Source of the DNA: JAWKOK01 sp963765875
GTDB lineage: Bacteria; Chloroflexota; Anaerolineae; Caldilineales; Caldilineaceae
Direction of reading: 5' to 3'
DNA: 64,000 nucleotides
Assembly (NCBI GenBank): GCA_963765875.1
Contig: CAVXYK010000025.1
Coordinates: 204,965 to 268,964, forward strand
A model generated the notes under the pieces. The model was given only the letters and a program-made list of their open reading frames with translations. It did not search any database and was not told where the DNA came from. Below are positions 28,202 through 37,042 of the stretch, piece by piece (the stretch's first letter is position 1; the number at the start of each line of letters is the position of its first letter). The translations under genes were made by a program, and so were the position numbers.

Positions 28202-28987
28202 ATGAAAAGACTCCGTAAGATCCAAGCAACCCGTTACGTGACGCCGCTGCGCGAAGGCGGCTCACTGCCCGCAGTCGTTGAGGCAGATGACGGAGAGCTC
28301 TATGTTATGAAGTTTGTCGGTGCTGGCCAAGGGCCAAAAGCGCTAATCGCTGAACTCATCGGCGGCCAGATAGCTCAGTCCCTAGGCTTTCAAACGCCGG
28401 AGTTGGTCTTCATGGAGATGGATGGTCAGCTTGGGCGATCCGAGCCGGACCCCGAGATCCAGGATCTTCTACAGGCCAGCGTTGGACTGAATCTAGGCAT
28501 GCGTTATCTGCCCAGCGCGTTGGCGTACAATCCGCTGACTGAGCCGCCGCTGACTACGGAACTGGCTTCGGACATCGTCTGGTTCGATGCCTATATCACC
28601 AACGTCGACCGAACGGCACGCAACGTCAACATGTTGATTTGGGATGATGACCTTTGGCTGATCGATCATGGCGCGTCGCTCTACTTCCATCACGACTGGG
28701 GAGACTATCTTGAGCGCAGCCGCAGCCCATTCAGCTTCACAAAACAACATACGTTGCTGAGCTTGGCGGACCAGCTACGGGCATCCGATGAACGGCTACG
28801 TCCCTTGTTGACGGATGAAGTACTGGCGTCAATCGTTGAGACTGTTCCGGATGTCTGGCTGCTAGAGGAAGAGCAATTTGACAGACCGGATACCAATCGA
28901 ACAGCCTATGTCGACTACCTGAAAGCTCGTCGGGACGCAGCCGACTTCTTCGTCGAGGAGGCCATCAATGCCCACAACCTCGTATGA
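28202..28987 (+). CDS. HipA-like kinase-fold protein
   Basis: A 261-residue protein starting at ATG 28202; the open frame begins upstream at 28154 but the repeat there is non-coding. It has ELYVMKFVGAGQGPKALIAELIGGQIA (ATP-binding Lys and Glu, like HipA), then a catalytic-loop-like segment VWFDAYITNVDRTARNVNMLIW with D, R and N residues, and DLWLIDHGASLYFHHDW as the metal-binding Asp motif. These resemble the HipA kinase core without the N-terminal HipA domain. It is followed, with a 20-base overlap, by a DUF3037 gene, a pair that commonly occurs together in bacteria. A toxin or regulatory Ser kinase role is inferred, not shown. Confidence 0.82.
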   Translation: MKRLRKIQATRYVTPLREGGSLPAVVEADDGELYVMKFVGAGQGPKALIAELIGGQIAQSLGFQTPELVFMEMDGQLGRSEPDPEIQDLLQASVGLNLGMRYLPSALAYNPLTEPPLTTELASDIVWFDAYITNVDRTARNVNMLIWDDDLWLIDHGASLYFHHDWGDYLERSRSPFSFTKQHTLLSLADQLRASDERLRPLLTDEVLASIVETVPDVWLLEEEQFDRPDTNRTAYVDYLKARRDAADFFVEEAINAHNLV

Positions 28988-29363
28988 TTATGCACTCATC
29001 CGGCTCGTGCCCAGGGTTGACCGCGGCGAATTCATCAACGTAGGCGTCGTGCTCTTCTGTCGGACGCAGTGTTTCCTAGCGGCAAAGATTGAAATCGACG
29101 AAAATCGACTGCGTGCCATTGCTCCGGAACTGGATATTGACGAAGTTCGCCGACATCTCGACAGCATTCCTCACCTTTGTGCGGGGGCAGGACCGGTTGG
29201 AGAGATGGGCCAGGCCGACGCCTTCCATTGGCTTGTGGCCCCTCATTCGACGATCATTCAGGCCTCTCCCGTACATTGCGGAACGTGTGAAGAGCCGAGC
29301 GTAACGCTAGAGCATTTGATGGAGACAATGGTGCGGAGAAGAGGTGACAAGGTGAGGGGGTGA
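28968..29363 (+). CDS. DUF3037 family protein
   Basis: A 131-residue protein beginning MPTTSYDYALIRLVPRVDRGEFINVGVVLFC, the hallmark of DUF3037. Its ATG at 28968 lies inside the end of the HipA-like gene (20-base overlap), so translation is coupled. The middle part has DENRLRAIAPELDIDEVRRHLDSI and the end has Cys/His residues (SPVHCGTCEEPSVTLEHLM). The family has no established function, but it is repeatedly paired with HipA-like kinase-fold genes, so it is probably the partner or regulator of that protein. The last few codons enter a ggtgacaaggtgaggg repeat that may replace the original 3' end. Confidence 0.85.
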   Translation: MPTTSYDYALIRLVPRVDRGEFINVGVVLFCRTQCFLAAKIEIDENRLRAIAPELDIDEVRRHLDSIPHLCAGAGPVGEMGQADAFHWLVAPHSTIIQASPVHCGTCEEPSVTLEHLMETMVRRRGDKVRG

Positions 29364-29437
29364 CAAGGTGAGGGGGTGAAGACGTTTCTCATAATAGATC
29401 CCCTTTCACCCTTTCACCCCTTCACCCCTTCACCCTA
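29345..29437. repeat. ggtgacaaggtgaggg palindromic repeat between convergent genes
   Basis: Direct copies of ggtgacaaggtgaggg at 29344-29376 face the complementary ttcaccctttcaccccttcaccc at 29403-29437. The same family occurs at 53890-54000, also between two convergent genes. It probably forms a two-way terminator. Confidence 0.75.
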
Positions 29438-29446
29438 CGGCGACCG

Positions 29447-30481
29447 CTACGCCGTGCGATTAAGCAGACTGTCAGCCAGTGCCCGAAGCGCCGACGTTGC
29501 AGCCCGGTCGCCAAGGGCATCTTCGATCGCAACGACACCCGATTCATGATGAGCGAACATCTGTGCTTCAGCGTATTCTCTTGCGCCGGCCTCATCGAGC
29601 AATCGCATCGCCTGGGGTACCTGCGGCGCGCCGAAATCGTCGGCGAATAGTGCTCTGAGCCGAGGTCCCACGCTATCATGGTTCAGCGCATAGAGTAACG
29701 GCAGGCTCTTCTTCTGGCGTAGAATATCGTTCCCGGCCGCTTTCCCGGTGACCTCCGGATCACCCCAGATCCCCAGAATGTCATCCTGGATCTGAAAAGC
29801 CAACCCAAGCGAACGACCGAAATGCCCCAACGATTCTTGCTGTGCAAGCGTGCCTCTACCGATGATCGTGCCGATTGAAATGCCGGCGCCGATGAGGGCA
29901 GCGGTCTTGCCGTCGATCATCCGCAGGTATTCATCCACCGTGACATCATCACGTTGCTCAAAGCCGATATCCAGGAATTGGCCTTCGGTAAGGGCAGTAC
30001 AGGTATCGGTAAAAATCCGCAATGACTCTAAGGTGAGCCTGGCGTCAACACCGCGTGGATACATCCGCTGAATTGCAGCAAAGGCAATGGAGAACATGCC
30101 GTCGCCCGCATTGATGGCCTGAGGCACGCCCCACAATGTCCACACCGTTGCCCGGTGACGCCGCACTTCGTCGCCATCCTCTACGTCGTCGTGGATCAAT
30201 GAGAAGTTGTGCAGTAGCTCGATCGCTGCGGCGGCCGGGATGGCATCATTGGGATCACCGCCGACCTCGGCGCAGGCCAACAAGCAGAACATCGGTCGCA
30301 AACGCTTGCCTGCTGGATAATCCCTGGCGCTGAAATCTGCATCCGCCCATCCCATATGATAGCGAAGCATGCCATAGTAGCCGGCTAAGACTGTTTCATC
30401 ATTGTCGAGTTCCCCGCGCATTTGCGCCTCAAGCTTGGGCAGCCAGACGCCAATGAAGGCCTGAAGATCAGAATATTCCAC
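29447..30481 (-). CDS. polyprenyl diphosphate synthase
   Basis: A 344-residue trans-prenyltransferase that condenses isopentenyl diphosphate with an allylic diphosphate. The start is taken at GTG 30481 (VEYSDLQAFIGVW), with aagggg about 8 bases upstream; the open frame continues to 30580. The first Asp-rich motif is SLIHDDVEDGDEVRRHR at about residues 95-110, and the second is LAFQIQDDILGIWGDPEVTGK, where DDILG replaces the usual DDxxD, as in several bacterial homologs. Chain length of the product cannot be predicted safely. It is divergent-spaced from the type 2 IPP isomerase that lies upstream on the same strand, forming an isoprenoid neighbourhood. Confidence 0.93.
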   Translation of the reverse strand: MEYSDLQAFIGVWLPKLEAQMRGELDNDETVLAGYYGMLRYHMGWADADFSARDYPAGKRLRPMFCLLACAEVGGDPNDAIPAAAAIELLHNFSLIHDDVEDGDEVRRHRATVWTLWGVPQAINAGDGMFSIAFAAIQRMYPRGVDARLTLESLRIFTDTCTALTEGQFLDIGFEQRDDVTVDEYLRMIDGKTAALIGAGISIGTIIGRGTLAQQESLGHFGRSLGLAFQIQDDILGIWGDPEVTGKAAGNDILRQKKSLPLLYALNHDSVGPRLRALFADDFGAPQVPQAMRLLDEAGAREYAEAQMFAHHESGVVAIEDALGDRAATSALRALADSLLNRTA

Positions 30482-30854
30482 AACACAACCCCTTGTCACT
30501 ATGCGAATTATCGCTTGTTTTTGATCTTTCTGTGCACAATTGGACATCAGGACGGATTTTTCTCGAAATTGCCCTGTCAAGGCCCAATTTCTAGGGATAA
30601 GCGGATATTCACGCCCGAAAGCCGAAATCGAGCAAAGTCACGCTAACCCCAATTTACTATCACGAAATCATAAATAACCAGGGAGAATAGGGGCGAAATG
30701 GGCCAAAACCCAGCGAATCTGCAACCGAACACGAATTTCATTGCTATCCGAAAATCAGTCGATTTTGAAGCATAGGAGCCCATTATTGAGCGCTGAATCG
30801 TCAAATGCAGCTAATTATTGCTGGAAGATTCAGGTAGGATTGCGCAAAACTGGC

Positions 30855-31895
30855 TCAATATTCATCGATAATTACGCCAGATCGACGCATCGAAGCGACA
30901 TTTTCGGCCCCACAACAAAACATCGCTATGCGAAGCTCATCGGTTAACAGTCCCATTTCATCGATCACCGCCTCATCCGATTCAGTTGCCCGTTTCAGGA
31001 ATGGCCCGGCCAAACCGACCAGATCTGCGCCAAGGGCCAAACACTTGGCAATGTCCTGGCCCGAGCGAATTCCTCCGCTGGCAAAGGCGTGCACATCACC
31101 CCGCCCCAGCCCCTCTCGCACCCTGACGACTTCACGCAGACTGGCCGCTGTGGGGATGCCCCAGTCTGCAAAGGCGGCGGCCAGCCGGCGTTGCCGTCGC
31201 GTGGGCGCTCGATACATCTCAACCTGGCTCCAGGATGTTCCTCCGGCGCCGGCGACATCAATGGCGCTGACGCCACATTCGATCAGCTGACGAGCCGCCT
31301 GTTCGCTGATGCCCCAGCCCACCTCTTTGATGATGACTGGCACATCACTTTCCGTGCAGACATCACCGATCTTTTCGACCAGGCCCCGCCAGTTGAAATC
31401 CCCCTCTGGCTGCAAGACTTCCTGCAGCGGATTGAGGTGGAGAATCAGCGCATCAGCCTCAATCATCTCGACGGCCTGGCGACATTGCTGAGCCGTGTAG
31501 CCGTAGTTCAGCTGTACGGCTCCCAGGTTGGCAAGCAGCAAAAGATTCGGCGCTACCGAACGTACGTCAAAGGTGGTGGCCAGGTGCCCTTTCTCCAGTC
31601 CAGCACGCTGGCTACCGACCCCCATTGCCAGTCCGCACTCCTCTGCCGCAACGGCCAGATTGCGGTTGATGTGTTCGGCCTCCGTCGCGCCCCCGGTCAT
31701 GGAACTGACCAGAATGGGCGCGCGCAGTCTCTTGCCGAATAGATCAACAGTGGTATCGACCTCGTCCAAATTGATCTCAGGCAGGGCCTGATGGACCAGA
31801 CGAAGTTCTTCCAAGCCGGTGGTCAAGTTCGGGAAGTCGACGTCCTCTTCCAGGTTGATGCGGATATGATCAGACTTGCGTTGGTGAATGCTCAA
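30855..31895 (-). CDS. fni: type 2 isopentenyl-diphosphate delta-isomerase
   Basis: A 346-residue FMN-dependent enzyme that interconverts IPP and DMAPP. The N terminus RKSDHIRINLEEDVDF, then PILVSSMTGGATEAEHIN, GSQRAGL, LHLNPLQEVLQPEGDFNW (QEVVQPEG-type motif), VIIKEVGWGISEQAA and VAGAGGTSW match the family in order. The C-terminal FMN phosphate site is FASGGIRSGQDIAKCLALGAD. Type 2 isomerase is common in Chloroflexota and Firmicutes, replacing the type 1 enzyme. Start ATG 31895. It sits 374 bases before the polyprenyl synthase on the same strand; the 30482-30854 gap between them holds no gene I can support. Confidence 0.96.
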   Translation of the reverse strand: MSIHQRKSDHIRINLEEDVDFPNLTTGLEELRLVHQALPEINLDEVDTTVDLFGKRLRAPILVSSMTGGATEAEHINRNLAVAAEECGLAMGVGSQRAGLEKGHLATTFDVRSVAPNLLLLANLGAVQLNYGYTAQQCRQAVEMIEADALILHLNPLQEVLQPEGDFNWRGLVEKIGDVCTESDVPVIIKEVGWGISEQAARQLIECGVSAIDVAGAGGTSWSQVEMYRAPTRRQRRLAAAFADWGIPTAASLREVVRVREGLGRGDVHAFASGGIRSGQDIAKCLALGADLVGLAGPFLKRATESDEAVIDEMGLLTDELRIAMFCCGAENVASMRRSGVIIDEY

Positions 31896-32549
31896 GATGT
31901 ACCTCGATTGACCAAACTGTGTGGGCGAGAACCGATGTCAGCGTATCAGCGCAGAAAGCAAGAGACAGCAATGGCCTGCTGGCTATGTGCAGCCCATCTG
32001 ATTTGCACCCATATTATGCATCAGAACGGAATGATTGCCCTATTTATCAACCCCAATTCGAGATGCCCTTGCATAGTCTCCGGCTGAGTCGCCAATGGGT
32101 TTGCGAAATCGACTAATCGATCAACCCGCTTGCGCAGCTGAAGACCCAGATCATGCAGTCTATCGGTCTATTTTTCAATAGTGTCATACAGACACTTCGC
32201 ATTCCAATGCTAGGCGCATTCGCCAACCCCTTGAAAGCCGATATCAGCCGTGATAGCATTTAATCACGTGAACGGAACTTCGGAACATCGAAGTAGCACT
32301 CCCCATCCTAAGCGGCCAGGTTACTAGTGTTGAGAAAGGAGTTGACCGATTGCAGTAGTGGATGTGGATGCGTGATGGTACGGCAAATGGTTGCCCTACG
32401 TCACAACAACCGCAACTCAGGAACCGATAGCTCAGCGAAGCCACATGGCACACTCACGAAGTCGCAAAGGCCCGCTTCCTAAGTTGCACATCATTATCGC
32501 TTATCAGAACGAACACCCTAGAAGCAGTATTTGGGAAAAGGAGATTACA
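31896..32549. other. intergenic region without gene
   Basis: About 650 bases between the divergent fni and SpaA-LysM genes. It has no frame with convincing codon structure. Only the last part (about 32500-32549, with the aaaaggag ribosome site) has an evident role. Promoters for both genes must lie here but I cannot place them. Confidence 0.6.
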
Positions 32550-34230
32550 ATGTTTTCCAAGCAAGGTTTGATGAACGGCAAGTTACAACTAGTGCTCGTA
32601 CTCGCACTAGCGCTTGTCATGATGGTACCGGCCCTCACGGCCGATGCCGCTTCCTCAGCGACAGCCTCCGGCGACTTCTGTGTCGACGGCCTGGTCATCG
32701 ACTGGGAAGAAGAAGTTATCGAAGAGGGCTGGTTCGTCACTGCCCTGCCCGTCGGCGTCGCCGGCGACCCGCTGGTTGCATATCCCAGCGAAGAAGATGA
32801 TGAGGAAGGCCAGTTCGAATTCGAGGATGAAGACTTCCGCGATGCCGACGGCAACCTCATCGCCGAGGACTGGGAATTTACGATTGTCTTTACCGAGGCC
32901 TACACGGACTCCGAAGGCAATGCAGTTGCTCCTCTGATCGGCGACTGGGAAGGCGTGACACCGACGACCCTGACTGTGCCCTTCGAATATGGCGCTGACA
33001 AATGTGTCCGAATCCGCTTCAAGCTGCGTGAGATCGTTTCCGTCCTGGCCATCAAGATGGATTCCAACCACAAGCTGCTCGAAGACTGGAACATCATTGC
33101 CAGCCCGGGCCCCAAGAACTACTTCGCCGAAGAGTATGAAGGCGAAACCGATGCCAACGGTGAGGTTGTCTTCGAACTAACTCCAGGCCACTGGATCTTC
33201 ACCGAAGAAGCGCCGGACGATGCTGACTACAAATTCTCGCCCGTAATTCCGGTCACCGGCAAGATGGAACTGAACATTGAGTCCGCCGAAGACCAGGACG
33301 AAGACCAAGTAGATGACCTATACTCGTACGTCGTTCGCTTCAAGAACGAGTTGATCAACGGCTGTATCGAAGTGACCAAGTTTGACGATGCATCGGCTAT
33401 CACCGAGACCGAGGGTTTCTTCACCGAAGACTTCCCGCTGGCAGGCTGGGAGATCAGCGTCCTGCGCAAAGATGGTTCCGAGGCAGCGTTTGGCTACACC
33501 GATGCCTCCGGCTCCGTGAAGTTCGAATACCTGCCCTACGGCCCCTACACCGTGGTTGAAGAGACCCGACCGGGCTGGGAAGCTGTCTCGCCCAATGCCA
33601 TGGACGTCACGGTTTCTGACAACACCTGTCAGGAAGTTGACTTCACCAATGTGCAGGCCGGTACTGGCTTCTGCATCGAAGGCAAGAAGCTTGACGCCAA
33701 TGGCAAGTATGGCCTGGCCGAGTGGGAAATCAAGGCCGACCCGACGAGCAAGGGCGGATACGAGCCTGACAACGTCTTCACCGACGGCCTCGGCAACTTC
33801 AAGTTCGAGTTCCCGGCTGATGACTATCGCATCCCTGGCTCCAGTTACAAGGTCTGTGAAGACGACGATGTCGACGGCTGGCTGCCTCACACATCCACCT
33901 GCTTCACCGTCACCCTGCCGAAGCACCCTGGCGCCTGTGTCCAGGTTCCGGACTTCGTCAACCAGCAGGTTGGCCACACCGAGAGCGGCAAGGAAGCAGC
34001 TTCTCACGGTTGGAGCAGCGGCGGCAGCATGAGCATGGGCGGCGGCATGGCAATGGGCGGCATGGACATGCAGTGCAGCAAATACCACAAGGCGCAGAAG
34101 GGCGAAGGCCTCTATGAAATCGGCGCCATGTACATGGTACCTGCCAACGCAATGCTGATGGCCAATCCCACAGATTGCAGCCCGCTCCAACAAGTACGTG
34201 ATTGTCGGCGAGCCAGTCTGTATCCCGTAG
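32550..34230 (+). CDS. secreted SpaA/Cna-B-like protein with C-terminal LysM (one frameshift)
   Basis: Start ATG 32550 behind aaaaggag; residues 1-33 form a signal peptide (LQLVLVLALALVMMVPALTADA). Four beta-sandwich repeats follow, of the prealbumin-like SpaA/Cna-B type, each with a stretch like GYTDASGSVKFEYLPYGPYT then VVEETRPGW, and paired cysteines (GFCIEGKKLD, SDNTCQEVDF). A His/Ser/Met/Gly linker (GWSSGGSMSMGGGMAMGG) leads to a LysM domain, CSKYHKAQKGEGLYEIGAMY. Near 34188 a one-base change breaks the frame; the next frame completes the LysM as NKYVIVGEPVCIP ending at TAG 34230. It is therefore an exported cell-surface protein, probably peptidoglycan-bound through LysM. The acidic composition (pI low) is notable. 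A related product is partly encoded at the window's far end. Confidence 0.85.
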
Positions 34231-34264
34231 CTTTCTCAACATCTATATACATCCACATGGAAGA

Positions 34265-34295
34265 TGGGTGGGGCCGCAAGGCTCCACCTATTTTC
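34265..34295 (+). terminator. terminator after SpaA-LysM gene
   Basis: ggtggggcc-gcaa-ggctccacc forms a 9-bp stem with one G-T pair and is followed by tattttc. It begins about 37 bases after the corrected stop at 34230, which supports that corrected stop. Confidence 0.75.
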
Positions 34296-34308
34296 TATTG
34301 GAGGAGCT

Positions 34309-34364
34309 GCTGCGTGCTGCGTGCTGCGTGCTGCGTGCTGCGTGCTGCGTGCTGCGTGCTGCGT
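34309..34364. repeat. heptamer tandem array, (gctgcgt)8
   Basis: Eight perfect copies of the 7-base unit gctgcgt. Related but inverted heptamers (acgcagc, then aagcagc copies) lie at 34444-34478 and 34531-34553, so the arrays can fold on each other. Such heptamer arrays resemble the STRR repeats of filamentous cyanobacteria. Confidence 0.85.
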
Positions 34365-34443
34365 CAACGATTATCAATCGTTGCCTGGCGTTGTCAAGCA
34401 GAAAAGCGACTAATTGCGACAAACCGACATCTACGAAGACCTC

Positions 34444-34553
34444 ACGCAGCAAGCAGCAAGCAGCAAGCAGCAAGCAGCAGACTACTTACAATTGAAAGTT
34501 GACAATTGACCATCGGCAATTCTCATCCTCACGCAGCAAGCAGCAAGCAGCAG
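34444..34553. repeat. two short arrays of aagcagc heptamers, inverted to the first array
   Basis: acgcagc followed by four copies of aagcagc at 34444-34478, then a spacer, then acgcagc with two more copies at 34531-34553. The spacer holds ttgaaagttgacaattgac. The 34231-34591 gap contains only these arrays and the terminator. Confidence 0.8.
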
Positions 34554-34591
34554 AAATTCTCCCTCTATCGCATATCGGTTAAAATCCAGTC

Positions 34592-35830
34592 ATGCACATC
34601 GGCGTTCTGACCCATAACTATCCACGCTTTCCCGGCGACTTCAGCGGCACATTCGTTGAGGCGCTCTGTGAGGAATATGTTGCCCAGGATCAGCAGGTCA
34701 CGGTCTGGGCTCCATACGACCCGGCCTACAGCCGCCCGCTTGATGACGACGTCACACTGCGGCTCTATCGGTACGCATGGCCCGAACGATTGCATACGCT
34801 CGGCTACATGCGCTCAATGAAGTCAGACCTTGCGCTACAGCTAGAGACTTACTTCCTGAGTCCGTCCTTTTTCGCCAGCGGCATTGCCACGCTCATGCGT
34901 GAAGCAAAGCGTACAAAGCCCGACGTACTCCACGCTCACTGGCTGCTGCCCAATGGCTTCATCGCCGCCGTCGTCAGCAAACGCCTGGGCATTCCGCTGG
35001 TTGTTTCTGTACCGGGGTCGGATGCGCAAGTCGCTGCCAAGAACGCACTTTTCCGGCGCATGGCACGCTTCACATTCGAGCAGGCCAGCCTTCTGACCGC
35101 CAATAGCGAGTCATTGCGCGATAGCATCGTCGCCCTCGGCGCAGATCCGGCAAAGTTCGACATGATCATCTACGGCACCGATCCACAAGCGCTGAAGCCC
35201 GCTGCAAAAGGCGTCGATTCCCTCTGTGAGAGCCTCAACATTGACCCCGAATCCGTGGTACTTCTCTGCGTTGGGCGCATGGTCCACAAAAAGGGTTTCG
35301 ATATACTACTACACGCAATGACCGCAACGGGGATGCAAAAATGCCCCATTGTCACCGTGATGGTGGGCGATGGGGACCAGCAAGCCGAGTGGCAAGAGCT
35401 TGCCACCTCGCTGGGCATCAGAGACCGCATTCGTTGGGTCGGAAACGTGCCAAAAGACGAGATCGGCACCTACTATAATATGGCAGATGTTCTGCTGATG
35501 CCGTCGGTTAGCAAGCCGGCCGATGGGCTCAACGTCTGCGTGCTCGATGCCATGAGCTGCGCCAAACCCGTTGTTGGATCGGTCGCCGCGGGCAACCCGC
35601 TGGCCATCATCGACGGCGAGACCGGCTTCCTGGTGCCGGAGCAAGATCCACAAGCGTTGGCAGATGCGCTCGTCACCTTGATCGATGATGCCGATCTGCG
35701 CCGACGGTTGGGTGCAGCCGGCCGTGAGCGCATCGAAACCGAGCTGGGCTGGCCGCATTTGGCGCGTCGCTATATCGATCATTTTGAGCGCTTGGCGACA
35801 AAAAGATCAGCCACAGATGGACACGGATAA
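34592..35830 (+). CDS. family 4 glycosyltransferase
   Basis: A 412-residue GT-B enzyme. The N-terminal Rossmann half starts MHIGVLTHNYPRFPGDFSGTFVEAL, the donor half has LLCVGRMVHKKGFDILLHAM, then VMVGDGDQQAEW, and the nucleotide-sugar motif MPSVSKPADGLNVCVLDAMSCAKPVVGS (EXFGxxxLEA-type, here Asp-Gly-Leu in place of E-G-F). It transfers a sugar from a nucleotide donor to an unknown glycolipid or polysaccharide acceptor in the cytoplasm. Downstream sugar-nucleotide genes (epimerase, DegT aminotransferase) at 37-40 kb suggest a surface-polysaccharide context, though they are separated by unrelated genes. Confidence 0.92.
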   Translation: MHIGVLTHNYPRFPGDFSGTFVEALCEEYVAQDQQVTVWAPYDPAYSRPLDDDVTLRLYRYAWPERLHTLGYMRSMKSDLALQLETYFLSPSFFASGIATLMREAKRTKPDVLHAHWLLPNGFIAAVVSKRLGIPLVVSVPGSDAQVAAKNALFRRMARFTFEQASLLTANSESLRDSIVALGADPAKFDMIIYGTDPQALKPAAKGVDSLCESLNIDPESVVLLCVGRMVHKKGFDILLHAMTATGMQKCPIVTVMVGDGDQQAEWQELATSLGIRDRIRWVGNVPKDEIGTYYNMADVLLMPSVSKPADGLNVCVLDAMSCAKPVVGSVAAGNPLAIIDGETGFLVPEQDPQALADALVTLIDDADLRRRLGAAGRERIETELGWPHLARRYIDHFERLATKRSATDGHG

Positions 35831-35940
35831 ACAAATGATGTTCACAGATATTTTTGGGGCCGACTCTTCGCCATCGTCGTAGCAGCTAAATCATCTGTGA
35901 CCCATCCGTACCGTCATCTGCGTTCATCTGTGGCAAATGA
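35812..35940. repeat. dispersed 'cagatgaacacggat' type repeat
   Basis: ccacagatggacacggataaac (35812-35833) and the reverse-oriented ccgtcatctgcgttcatctgtggc (35910-35936) form imperfect inverted ends. Similar words occur at 39250-39400, 46015-46080 and 26765-26810, always between genes. Confidence 0.6.
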
Positions 35941-35951
35941 AGGAAACTGCG

Positions 35952-36510
35952 ATGACAGACATCACCCTGTTGGAGAAGATCACAGCCATCAACGAAGGGC
36001 TGCGTACGGCATTTGGCGACGCCGACAATCCGTTCGAGATCGCCACGCGTCTTGTTGGAGGAAGCCGGCGAACTGGCCGCACAGATCAACCACTTCGAGG
36101 ACAGCGGTGTCAAGCGGGCCAAGCACGGCGGGCCGGATCGTTTGGCGCTGGCCAAGGAAGTGCAGGACGTGATCCGCTGTGCGCTGCAGGTGGCACACTA
36201 TTATGACCTGGACGCCGAGTTGGAGGCGTCGGTGGAGAAGTCGTATCAACAGTATTTGGAGAATGTGTTGACGGACAAATGTCTGCCCCTGTGCTATTCT
36301 GCACCTATGAACAAAGAACCAGACAACGGCCACGATCCTACCGCCAAAGCAAACAACCAGTCCCAGCTTTTCAACGAACACAGACACCAGTTGGAAGCGC
36401 TCTTCCGTATGGCCCACAAACGAAACCAACAGAAACCGATCGGCCGCTTCAACCGAAACGAGATCTACGGGGAGCGGATCGAGTCCATCTGTCGAGGTTC
36501 TGCTCAGTGA
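35952..36510 (+). CDS. MazG-like nucleotide pyrophosphohydrolase (one frameshift)
   Basis: Start ATG 35952 (MTDITLLEKITAINEGLRTAFGD) with aaggaaac upstream. Near 36050 one extra base shifts the frame; the continuation reads LLEEAGELAAQINHFEDSG, with the EExxE motif, and EVQDVIRCALQVAHYYDLD, with the ExxD motif, which together hold the Mg ions in MazG-type enzymes. It hydrolyses nucleoside triphosphates to monophosphates, probably as a house-cleaning enzyme. The core ends near residue 105 (QYLENVLTD); the frame goes on for about 75 more residues (MNKEPDNGHDPTAKANNQ...) that look unlike MazG and may be a separate small gene starting at ATG 36307. Confidence 0.7.
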
Positions 36511-36698
36511 GAGCCATCTACGCCATCGTCGGCGCGTTGATTGGCGCCGCTGTCGATCTCACCATCAACCTGCTGGCCGGGCTTTGGCTGGGCCAGCTGA
36601 TCGTGCTGAAGTCATCGTCAACTGGCACGACCGATATTCCGCCAATGTCACCATCACCCCAAATCTTGGTAAAACCCCACCCTTGCCAAAACCACTAA
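36507..36698 (+). CDS. small membrane protein, unknown
   Basis: GTG at 36507 overlaps the TGA stop of the preceding frame (caGTGA). The 63-residue product has one strong helix (AIYAIVGALIGAAVDLTINLLAGLWLGQLIVL), after which composition becomes Ser/Thr/Pro-rich. I do not recognise it. Its overlap with the preceding frame suggests coupling, but the C-terminal half may be non-coding. Only modestly supported. Confidence 0.4.
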   Translation: MRAIYAIVGALIGAAVDLTINLLAGLWLGQLIVLKSSSTGTTDIPPMSPSPQILVKPHPCQNH

Positions 36699-36762
36699 AA
36701 CACCATACAATTCACACATACAAATAACACGAACACTTGAACGTATTTTGGGAGGCGAAAAC

Positions 36763-37041
36763 ATGGCGACAACCGAAAAAGTGACGCTGACTCTGCCCCA
36801 AGACTTGATGGACACGGTCCGAATACTTGCTCCGCCGCGGGGCCGAAGCAAATACGTCGCGAAGGCAATCCGCTACTTCATAGAACAAGAGGAGAAGAGA
36901 ATTCTACGCGAGGAACTGATTGCCGGCTATCAGGCAACAGCCAAGGAATCGGCCACCATTGCGGCCGAATGGATGCCGCTTGGCCAGGAGGCGTGGGAAC
37001 GGTTCGTGCCCGCCCATGACGTGAAAGATGAGGATGAGTAA
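36763..37041 (+). CDS. ribbon-helix-helix antitoxin (MazE/CopG-like)
   Basis: A 92-residue protein starting at ATG 36763 behind ggaggcg. Residues 6-45 (KVTLTLPQDLMDTVRILAPP, RGRSKYVAKAIRYFIEQ) have the short beta strand and two helices of a ribbon-helix-helix DNA-binding fold. The C terminus, with KESATIAAEWMPLGQEAWERF, is helical and acidic and would wrap the toxin. It directly precedes a MazF/PemK toxin gene, so it should neutralise the toxin and repress the shared promoter. The tail of the gene lies next to the toxin start; either a one-base spacing or a 14-base overlap applies depending on which toxin start is used. Confidence 0.85.
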   Translation: MATTEKVTLTLPQDLMDTVRILAPPRGRSKYVAKAIRYFIEQEEKRILREELIAGYQATAKESATIAAEWMPLGQEAWERFVPAHDVKDEDE

Positions 37042-37042
37042 G

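Noticed and set aside
30482..30854. tRNA or small RNA between the two isoprenoid genes
   Set aside because: No cloverleaf-like pairing or strong hairpin with a T-run could be found.
34230..34502. Cys-rich C terminus (repeated CCVLRAA) of the SpaA-LysM protein
   Set aside because: It comes from reading the gctgcgt repeat array after a frameshift. The other frame completes a LysM domain and stops at 34230 before a terminator.
34309..34553. CRISPR array
   Set aside because: Units are 7 bases with no spacers, so these are simple tandem repeats.
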